Assembly (NCBI GenBank): GCA_016793865.1
Contig: JAEULJ010000007.1
Coordinates: 582,797 to 646,796, forward strand
DNA length: 64,000 nt
Direction of reading: 5' to 3'
Source: Altererythrobacter sp.
GTDB lineage: Bacteria; Pseudomonadota; Alphaproteobacteria; Sphingomonadales; Sphingomonadaceae
The stretch's first letter is position 1, and each line of letters starts with the position of its first letter. Positions 58,554 to 64,000 of the stretch are shown here, piece by piece. The notes beneath the pieces are model-generated. The model did no database searches, was not told the origin of the DNA, and saw nothing but the letters and a program-made list of their open reading frames with translations. Both the position numbers and the translations under genes were made by a program.

Positions 58554-60097
58554 CAGCGAGCCTCCTCGGCAGGGGCCTTGTGCGCCATGGTGTTGGCGGG
58601 GAACGCGCGCGGCGGCGCTTCGCGCAGTGCGGCGTCCCCGGCGGGCGAGGCATAGGCCAGCCGCGCCTCCAGCGTGGCGATATCCTTGCGCATGGGTGCG
58701 ATAAAGCTTTCGGGATAGACGCCCATCCACAGCACCGCGGCGGCGATGGGGGCGAGCATCAGCCATTCGCGACGGTCGAGATCGGGCATGGCGGCGGCAT
58801 CGGCGTGCTTCTGCACTCCGAAGGCCACGCGGCGGTAGAGATAGAGCATATAGGCCGCGCCCAGGATGATGCCGGTGGTCAGCACCAGGGTGGCGAGGCT
58901 CGATTGTTCATAGACGCCCGCCAGGCTCAGGAACTCGGCCACGAAGCCGCTCGTCCCCGGCAGGCCGATACTCGCCATCGTGAACAGCATGAAGAACAGC
59001 GCGTATTTCGGCATGTTGATGGCAAGCCCGCCGTAACGGTCGATCTCGCGAGTGTGCAGCCGGTCGTAGATCACGCCCACACACAGGAACAGCGCGCCCG
59101 ACACCAGCCCGTGGCTCAGCATCATGACCATCGCGCCCTCGAGCCCCTGGACGTTGAACGCGAACAGCCCCGCGGTCACGATCGCCATGTGCGCGACCGA
59201 GGAATAGGCGATCAGCTTCTTCATGTCGTGCTGGACCAGCGCGATCAGGCTGGTGATGATCACCGCCGCCATGCTGAGGCCGAAGACGAGCCACATGAAT
59301 TGCGCGGAGGCATCGGGGAACATCGGAAGGCTGAAGCGGATGAAGCCATAGCCGCCCATCTTGAGCAGCACGCCGGCCAGGATCACGCTGCCGGCGGTGG
59401 GCGCCTGCACATGCGCGTCGGGCAGCCAGGTGTGGACCGGCCACATCGGCATCTTCACCGCGAAGCTGGCGAAGAAGGCCAGCCACAGCCAGGTCTGCGC
59501 GCCGGCCGGGAAATCATGCTGCATCAGCGCGGGGATGCTGGTGGTGCCGGCAACATTCACCATCCACAGCATCGCGATCAGCATCAGCACCGAGCCGAGC
59601 AGGGTGTAGAGGAAGAACTTGTAGCTGGCGTATATCCGGTTCGCCCCGCCCCACACGCCGATGATGAGATACATCGGGATGAGGCCGGCCTCGAACATGA
59701 TGTAGAAAAGGAACAGGTCCTGCGCCGCGAACACGCCGATCATCAGCGTTTCCATCAGCAGGAAGGCGGCCATGTACTCGCCCACGCGCTTCTCGATGGA
59801 ATCCCAGCTTGCCAGGATGCAGATCGGCATCAGGAACACGCTGAGCACGATCAGCATCAGCGCGATGCCATCGATCCCCAGCGCATACTGGAAGCCGGCG
59901 AACAGGTTCGCGCGTTCGGTGAACTGCCACTGAGCGCCGCCGATGTCATAGCTGGCCCAAAGCACGATGCCGAGGCCCAGGTTCACCAGCGTGGCCACCA
60001 GCGCCAGCGCGCGCGCCGCGCTGCGCCCCAGGAACAGGCACGCGATCGCGGCTGCCAGCGGCACCGCCAGCATGACCGAGAGGATCGGGAAGCCCAT
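58553..60097 (-). CDS. nuoM: NADH-quinone oxidoreductase subunit M
   Basis: 514-residue antiporter-like proton channel of complex I. Seen: YIMFEAGLIPMYLIIGVWG with the essential Glu, KFFLYTLLGSVLMLIAML, KMPMWPVHTWLPDAHVQAPT region (key Lys/His) and SVAHMAIVTAGLF. Overlaps nuoL upstream and nuoN downstream, both by TGATG junctions. Confidence 0.97.
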   Translation of the reverse strand: MGFPILSVMLAVPLAAAIACLFLGRSAARALALVATLVNLGLGIVLWASYDIGGAQWQFTERANLFAGFQYALGIDGIALMLIVLSVFLMPICILASWDSIEKRVGEYMAAFLLMETLMIGVFAAQDLFLFYIMFEAGLIPMYLIIGVWGGANRIYASYKFFLYTLLGSVLMLIAMLWMVNVAGTTSIPALMQHDFPAGAQTWLWLAFFASFAVKMPMWPVHTWLPDAHVQAPTAGSVILAGVLLKMGGYGFIRFSLPMFPDASAQFMWLVFGLSMAAVIITSLIALVQHDMKKLIAYSSVAHMAIVTAGLFAFNVQGLEGAMVMMLSHGLVSGALFLCVGVIYDRLHTREIDRYGGLAINMPKYALFFMLFTMASIGLPGTSGFVAEFLSLAGVYEQSSLATLVLTTGIILGAAYMLYLYRRVAFGVQKHADAAAMPDLDRREWLMLAPIAAAVLWMGVYPESFIAPMRKDIATLEARLAYASPAGDAALREAPPRAFPANTMAHKAPAEEAR

Positions 60098-62157
60098 CAG
60101 AACAGTACCCAGGTGATCGCGGCGACGAGGCCGAGAAGCATGATCAGCGCGTAGCTGGTGAGATAGCCGGACTGGAAGCGCTTGGCCCCGGCGGCACCCT
60201 GTTCGACGACCCAGGCGGCGCCATTGGGGCCGAAGCGGTCGATCAGCCCGACATCGCCCTTCTGCCAGAACTGCCGGCCGAGCCAGAACGCGGGCTTCAC
60301 GAACACGATATTGTAGAGCTCGTCGAAGTACCACTTGTTGAACACGAAGCGGTAGATCGGACCAAGCTGCTCGGCCACCATCCCGGGGAAGCGCGTGTTA
60401 CGGACATAGCCATACCAGGCGATGACGAAGCCGATCACCATCACGATGAAGGCCGCGTATTTCACCAGCCCCGGAACACCGTGCATCGCGTGGATCAGGT
60501 TCTCGTTGTAGAAGATCGAACCGCCCCAGAAGCCGGCATTGTCGAGGAATGTCGGCGCGAAGATCTGCCCGGCCAGGATCGCGCCGATCGACAGCAGGCC
60601 GAGCGGGATCAGCATTGTCAGCGGGCTTTCGTGCGGGTGATAGCCGCCGGTGCCGTCGCCATGCGCCGGGTGCGGCACGGCGTGCGCGACATCCTCGCCC
60701 GCATCCTCCTGCGAAGGGGGATTGGCGTCGGCCGCATGGCCATGCCCGTCGTGGACGGCGTGCTGGATATGCTCGCTCTGCGCCCAGCGCGGCTTGCCGA
60801 AGAAGGTGAGGAACACCAGCCGCCAGGAATAGAAGCTCGTCAGCAGGGCCGCCAGAACGCCCATCCAGAAGGCGAAGCTCGCCGCCTCGGTCCCGCGCGC
60901 GAAGGCGACCTCGATGATCGCGTCCTTGGACCAGAAGCCGGCAAAGCCCAGGTGCAGGTCGTAGATGCCGACCCCGGTGATCGCCAGCGTACCCGCCATC
61001 ATCGCCCAGAAGGTGAGCGGGATATGCCTGCGCAGCCCCCCGTAATAGCGCATGTCCTGCTCGTGATGCATCGCGTGGATCACGCTGCCCGCGCCCAGGA
61101 ACAGCAGCGCCTTGAAGAAGGCGTGCGTGAACAGGTGGAACATCGCCGCGCCATAGGCGCCCACTCCGGCGGCGAAGAACATGTAGCCGAGCTGCGAGCA
61201 GGTCGAATAGGCGATCACCCGCTTGATGTCCCACTGCGTGGTGCCGACGGTGGCCGCGAAGATGCAGGTGGCGGCGCCTACCACCGTCACCACGGTGAGC
61301 GCGACCGGGGCGGCCTCGAACATGGGACTGAGGCGGCAGACCATGAACACGCCGGCGGTCACCATCGTGGCGGCGTGGATCAGCGCGGAGACGGGCGTGG
61401 GCCCTTCCATCGCATCGGGCAGCCAGGTGTGCAGGCCAAGCTGCGCCGATTTGCCCATCGCCCCGATGAACAGCAGTATGGCGAGCAGGTCCATCGTCGA
61501 GACACGCCAGCCCAGGAAACCGATCGTCGCCCCGTTCATCCCCGGCGCGGCGGCCAGGATCTCGGGAATGGAGACGGTGCCGAACACCAGGAATGTGCCG
61601 AAAATGCCGAGCATGAAGCCGAGGTCGCCCACGCGGTTGACCACGAAGGCCTTGATCGCGGCGGCGTTGGCGCTGGGCTTGCGAAACCAGAACCCGATCA
61701 GCAGGTAACTGGCCAGCCCCACCCCTTCCCAGCCGAAGAACATCTGGACCAGGTTGTCGGCCGTCACCAGCATCAGCATCGCGAAGGTGAAAAGGCTCAG
61801 ATAGGCGAAGAACCGGGGCTGGTCCGGGTCTTCGTCCATGTAGCCCCAGCTGTAGAGGTGGACGAGCGCGGAGACGCTGGTGATGACCACCAGCATGACG
61901 GCGGTCAGCGCATCCACGCGCAGCGCCCAGTCGAACACCAGATCGCCCGAGCGCACCCAGTCGAGCACCGGCACCACCGTCGCCTCGGCCCCGCCGGTCA
62001 CGAAAGAGAGGAAGATCGGCCAGGACAGCGCGGCCGACAGGAACAGCGCGCCCGTGGTCAGCAGCTTGACGATGGTGTTGCCGAACAAGCGATTGCCCAG
62101 CCCGCCGACGATGGCGGCCAGCAGCGGCGCGAACACGATGATGAGGATCGAATTCAC
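60097..62157 (-). CDS. nuoL: NADH-quinone oxidoreductase subunit L
   Basis: 686-residue largest membrane subunit of complex I, with the long lateral helix at its C-terminus. Seen: [19 protein letters not shown] (key Glu), [20 protein letters not shown] and [21 protein letters not shown] His/Asp-rich loop (about 470-515, [16 protein letters not shown]) lies before the last helices. The start is GTG 62157, preceded by AAGGGA. Confidence 0.97.
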   Translation of the reverse strand: MNSILIIVFAPLLAAIVGGLGNRLFGNTIVKLLTTGALFLSAALSWPIFLSFVTGGAEATVVPVLDWVRSGDLVFDWALRVDALTAVMLVVITSVSALVHLYSWGYMDEDPDQPRFFAYLSLFTFAMLMLVTADNLVQMFFGWEGVGLASYLLIGFWFRKPSANAAAIKAFVVNRVGDLGFMLGIFGTFLVFGTVSIPEILAAAPGMNGATIGFLGWRVSTMDLLAILLFIGAMGKSAQLGLHTWLPDAMEGPTPVSALIHAATMVTAGVFMVCRLSPMFEAAPVALTVVTVVGAATCIFAATVGTTQWDIKRVIAYSTCSQLGYMFFAAGVGAYGAAMFHLFTHAFFKALLFLGAGSVIHAMHHEQDMRYYGGLRRHIPLTFWAMMAGTLAITGVGIYDLHLGFAGFWSKDAIIEVAFARGTEAASFAFWMGVLAALLTSFYSWRLVFLTFFGKPRWAQSEHIQHAVHDGHGHAADANPPSQEDAGEDVAHAVPHPAHGDGTGGYHPHESPLTMLIPLGLLSIGAILAGQIFAPTFLDNAGFWGGSIFYNENLIHAMHGVPGLVKYAAFIVMVIGFVIAWYGYVRNTRFPGMVAEQLGPIYRFVFNKWYFDELYNIVFVKPAFWLGRQFWQKGDVGLIDRFGPNGAAWVVEQGAAGAKRFQSGYLTSYALIMLLGLVAAITWVLF

Positions 62158-62163
62158 GCGCGC

Positions 62164-62469
62164 CTATCCCTTGAGCCGGTCGACGCTGTCGACCGCGATG
62201 GTGCCGCGACCGCGGAAGTATATGACCAGGATCGCCAGCCCGATCGCCGCCTCGCCGGCTGCCACGGTCAGCACGAACATGGCGAACACCTGTCCCGTCA
62301 GATCGCCCAGGAAGGCGCTGAAGGCGACGAGGTTCAGGTTCACCGCCAGCAGGATCAGCTCGATCGCCATCAGGATCACGATGATGTTCTTGCGGTTGAG
62401 GAAGATGCCCAGCACGCCCAGCACGAACAGGATCGCGCTCACGAACACGTAATGCTCGATGCCGATCAC
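62164..62469 (-). CDS. nuoK: NADH-quinone oxidoreductase subunit K
   Basis: 101 residues, three membrane helices with the conserved Glu residues in [13 protein letters not shown] and [13 protein letters not shown]. Length is standard. Overlaps nuoJ by 4 nt (ATGA) and is followed 6 nt later by nuoL. Confidence 0.97.
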   Translation of the reverse strand: MIGIEHYVFVSAILFVLGVLGIFLNRKNIIVILMAIELILLAVNLNLVAFSAFLGDLTGQVFAMFVLTVAAGEAAIGLAILVIYFRGRGTIAVDSVDRLKG

Positions 62470-63095
62470 AGCTCGATCCCCTCGCCCACAGTCGGCTGGC
62501 GCATCACCGTCGCCTCGCCCGGACGGCGCGCGACCTGTTTGGATATGTCCTGCTGGCCGCGCGGCGCGCGACCTTCGCGATGGGTCAGCACGATCGCGCC
62601 CACCATCGAGACCAGCAGGATCAGCCCCGCCGCCTCGAACAGGAACAGATAATCGCGGTAGAGGATCACGCCGATGCTTTCGATATTGCTGGCGCCCAGA
62701 ACCGCCGCTCCCTTGCCGGTCGGCACGCCCAGCTCGATCCCGCCGAGCTGCCAGGCACCGATGCCCAGCACCAGTTCGGCCAGCAGCACCAGCGCGATCA
62801 GGAGGCCGAGCGGGAAGTTCTTCACGAAGCCTGCGCGCAGTTCCGCGAAATCGATGTCCAGCATCATCACCACGAACAGGAACAGCACCGCGACCGCGCC
62901 GACATAGACGACCAGCAGGATCATCGCGAGGAACTCGGCGCCCGTCAGCAGGAACAGCGCCGCCGCGTTGAAGAAGGTCAGGATCAGGTAGAGGACGGAG
63001 TGCACCGGATTGCGCGCGGAAATGACCATGAACCCCGCCGCGACCGCGACGAAGGCGAAGAGGTAGAAAAATACCGCTTCCAGTCCTGACAGCAT
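62466..63095 (-). CDS. nuoJ: NADH-quinone oxidoreductase subunit J
   Basis: 209 residues, about five membrane helices; contains the pi-bulge helix [22 protein letters not shown] 63095 chosen for the family N-terminus ([16 protein letters not shown]); ATG 63113 is a longer alternative. A 122-nt spacer to nuoI contains a GGCGCG/CGCGCC hairpin near 63119, an unusual break in an otherwise overlapping operon. Confidence 0.96.
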   Translation of the reverse strand: MLSGLEAVFFYLFAFVAVAAGFMVISARNPVHSVLYLILTFFNAAALFLLTGAEFLAMILLVVYVGAVAVLFLFVVMMLDIDFAELRAGFVKNFPLGLLIALVLLAELVLGIGAWQLGGIELGVPTGKGAAVLGASNIESIGVILYRDYLFLFEAAGLILLVSMVGAIVLTHREGRAPRGQQDISKQVARRPGEATVMRQPTVGEGIEL

Positions 63096-63217
63096 GGGTT
63101 GTCCCCGGTTCATCCTTCGGCGCGTTGCGCGCCGTTCACTTCAGTCTGCGACTCCCGGACACCCCCGTCCGAAGTCGCGCGTTCCTTAGACGAGGCATCC
63201 CGCCCCGTCCATCACCC

Positions 63218-63709
63218 TCAGCGGTAGGGCGAGTCGATCTCGATGTTGCGCGCGATCTCGCGCTCCCACCGGTCGCCGTTGGCGAGAAGCTTGTCCTTGT
63301 CGTAGTAGAGTTCCTCGCGCGTCTCGGTCGCGAACTCGAAGTTCGGCCCCTCGACGATCGCGTCCACCGGGCAGGCCTCCTGGCAGAAGCCGCAATAGAT
63401 GCATTTCACCATGTCGATGTCGTAGCGCACCGTTCGGCGCGTGCCGTCGTTGCGCCGCGGGCCGGCCTCGATGGTGATCGCCTGGGCCGGGCAGATCGCC
63501 TCGCACAGCTTGCAGGCGATGCAGCGTTCCTCGCCGTTCGGATAGCGGCGCAACGCGTGCTCGCCCCGGAAGCGCGGCGAGATCGGCCCCTTCTCGTGCG
63601 GGTAGTTCAACGTCGCTTTCGGCGCGAAGAACTGGCGCATCGACAGGAAGAAGGCGCCGACGAACTCCTTGAGCAGCAGCGACTTGGCGGCCTGGGAGAG
63701 AGCGGACAT
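63218..63709 (-). CDS. nuoI: NADH-quinone oxidoreductase subunit I
   Basis: 163-residue peripheral-arm protein carrying clusters N6a and N6b: two 8Fe-ferredoxin motifs, [12 protein letters not shown] (Cys63, 66, 69, 73) and [12 protein letters not shown] (Cys103, 106, 109, 113). It transfers electrons toward the quinone site. ATG 63709 overlaps the nuoH stop (TGATG). Confidence 0.98.
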   Translation of the reverse strand: MSALSQAAKSLLLKEFVGAFFLSMRQFFAPKATLNYPHEKGPISPRFRGEHALRRYPNGEERCIACKLCEAICPAQAITIEAGPRRNDGTRRTVRYDIDMVKCIYCGFCQEACPVDAIVEGPNFEFATETREELYYDKDKLLANGDRWEREIARNIEIDSPYR

Positions 63710-64000
63710 CAGGCAAGCCCCGTCAGCTTGAGGAACGCGGCGGTCGCCACCACGAAGAACAGCGACAGCGGCAGGAAGACCTTCCAGCCGAGCCGCATCA
63801 GCTGGTCGTAGCGGTAGCGCGGCACGAACGCCTTCACCATGGCGATCATGAAGAAGACGAAACAGAGCTTCAGCACGAACCAGATGACGCCGGGCACCCA
63901 GGTGAACGGCGCGACGTCGATCGGCGGCAGCCAGCCCCCAAGGAACAGGATCGTCGTCAGCGCGCACATCAGCACGATCGCCACGTATTCGCCGAGGAAG
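63709..64000 (-). CDS. nuoH: NADH-quinone oxidoreductase subunit H (C-terminal part, 5' end outside window)
   Basis: C-terminal 96 or so residues of the quinone-site membrane subunit: [22 protein letters not shown], followed after a loop by [28 protein letters not shown], both split family signatures. The gene runs off the right edge. The remaining nuo genes (A-G) are presumably beyond. Confidence 0.95.
   Translation of the reverse strand, partial: FLGEYVAIVLMCALTTILFLGGWLPPIDVAPFTWVPGVIWFVLKLCFVFFMIAMVKAFVPRYRYDQLMRLGWKVFLPLSLFFVVATAAFLKLTGLA

Noticed and set aside
60481-62652. 723-codon open frame antisense to nuoL and nuoK
   Set aside because: Mirror of membrane-protein codons; low-complexity His/Arg/Gln content.

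Overview
The window is a contiguous, very GC-rich and gene-dense chromosomal segment of an alphaproteobacterium, most likely a sphingomonad (Sphingomonadaceae/Erythrobacteraceae type). The evidence is the gene content and order (pyrG-secG-tpiA-ppiD-trpE; trpGDC-moaC-moeA-lexA-comEC-gltX-gltA; nuoHIJKLMN-birA-coaX-rnj-DUF1467), an alphaproteobacterial SOS box (GTTC-N7-GTTC) before lexA, CtrA-type boxes, an RpoH-type promoter with a ROSE thermometer before hsp20, and a class-2 leuA. Most of the window is core genome. I see no phage, IS element, integrase or CRISPR array.

Layout. 1-6378: branched-chain amino acid synthesis (ilvB end, ilvN, ilvC, leuA) with an integral-membrane glycosyltransferase and a secreted YceI-I78 fusion; leuA has a candidate leucine leader peptide with alternative hairpins. 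6518-8634: nitronate monooxygenase, an EF-hand protein and a degenerate squalene/phytoene-synthase-like protein. 8733-12147: three Tad-pilus (TadG/TadE-type) genes behind a CtrA-like box. 12149-15058: pdhB, pdhA and ftsB. 15232-17906: tyrosine catabolism (hppD plus a VOC protein) and an MscS channel, followed by tRNA-Arg(CCU) and a BASS/ACR3-type transporter. 19153-22578: a DUF2946 protein, an OprC-like copper receptor and a dedicated TonB. 22579-25431: cobalamin-riboswitch-controlled metE. 25539-27718: DUF1178, nitrilase-like hydrolase, glutaredoxin and hsp20. 28161-33308: pyrG, secG, tpiA, ppiD. 33271-46997: a trp block with two foreign functions inserted, molybdopterin genes, lexA, comEC, gltX, gltA. 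46998-53639: a divergent cluster of unrecognised and degenerate signalling proteins. 53656-64000: DUF1467, rnj, coaX, birA and the distal nuo operon, running off the right edge.

The most unusual part is 46998-53639. A full CtrA box, embedded in a perfect inverted repeat, sits between a TipN-like protein (two N-terminal membrane helices, about 650 residues of coiled coil) and a leftward set comprising an Hpt-like protein without its phospho-histidine, a nucleotidyltransferase-like membrane protein whose CDP-alcohol-transferase motif appears decayed, an all-helical protein, and a PleC/DivJ/DivL-like kinase with an intact ATP lid but proline at the phospho-histidine position. A second CtrA-like box overlaps a stop codon inside the set. 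I propose it as a candidate CtrA-controlled polarity or cell-cycle module built from pseudo-signalling proteins; the function is inference.

Other regulatory layers read directly from sequence: a metE leader combining a palindromic operator, a cobalamin riboswitch and a Shine-Dalgarno-sequestering hairpin; a ROSE thermometer behind a sigma-32-type promoter; an hppD operator palindrome; and GANTC/TTAACC elements abutting ftsB.
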